Below, in pieces: positions 5,934-5,951 of a stretch of DNA of 5,951 nt. The position numbers and the translations under genes are program-made. The stretch is from Psychrobacter sp. (GTDB taxonomy: Bacteria > Pseudomonadota > Gammaproteobacteria > Pseudomonadales > Moraxellaceae). The notes beneath the pieces were generated by a model. The model was given only the letters and a program-made list of their open reading frames with translations. It was not told the origin of the DNA and made no database searches. The DNA lies in assembly GCA_020024075.1 (NCBI GenBank), contig JAHHUJ010000137.1:1-5951 (forward strand). Direction: 5' to 3'. Each line of letters begins with the position of its first letter. Within the stretch, counting starts at the first letter, position 1.

Positions 5934-5951
5934 CCATAATTAATGTAAAAG

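Noticed and set aside
5894..5951. Possible insertion-sequence end after the last gene
   Set aside because: I see only a short imperfect inverted repeat, with no transposase or recognisable terminal sequence before the window ends.

Overview
The window is ordinary chromosomal DNA from a Gram-negative, probably gammaproteobacterial, organism. Composition is moderately AT-rich by eye. The long RlmKL, the PRK06292-type flavoprotein and the codon style fit Moraxellaceae, with Psychrobacter as my best guess. That placement is inference from protein character, not from a marker gene. All four genes lie on the + strand. I see no mobile element, RNA gene, CRISPR array or integration scar.

Layout: positions 1-1152 hold the 3' part (about 383 codons) of a dihydrolipoamide-dehydrogenase-like FAD/NAD(P) oxidoreductase. 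Its N-terminus, including the redox-active disulfide region, lies before the window. A clean rho-independent terminator (1174-1204) closes it. A 203-base gap follows, containing a perfect Shine-Dalgarno-like octamer with no usable ATG, and then a monocistronic-looking MscS-type mechanosensitive channel gene (1356-2546).

A 292-base AT-rich gap (2547-2838) carries paired imperfect repeats, small GGCT/AGCC hairpins, two candidate promoters and a 14-base tandem repeat just before the ribosome binding site of the next gene. That gene is rlmKL (2839-5265), a fused double methyltransferase for 23S rRNA. Sixteen bases later, with its own strong ribosome binding site, comes a small class I SAM-dependent methyltransferase of unknown substrate (5282-5893), probably co-transcribed with rlmKL. 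The last 58 bases contain only a weak hairpin.

The genes form three transcriptional pieces: the flavoprotein (central metabolism or redox), the channel (osmotic protection), and the rlmKL-methyltransferase pair (rRNA modification plus an unassigned methylation). I did not find a convincing undescribed system. The best leads are the basic linker inserted between the two RlmKL enzymes, the Cys in the SAM loop of its second domain, the tandem repeat in its leader, the altered gate and kink residues of the MscS channel, and the unassigned methyltransferase next to rlmKL.
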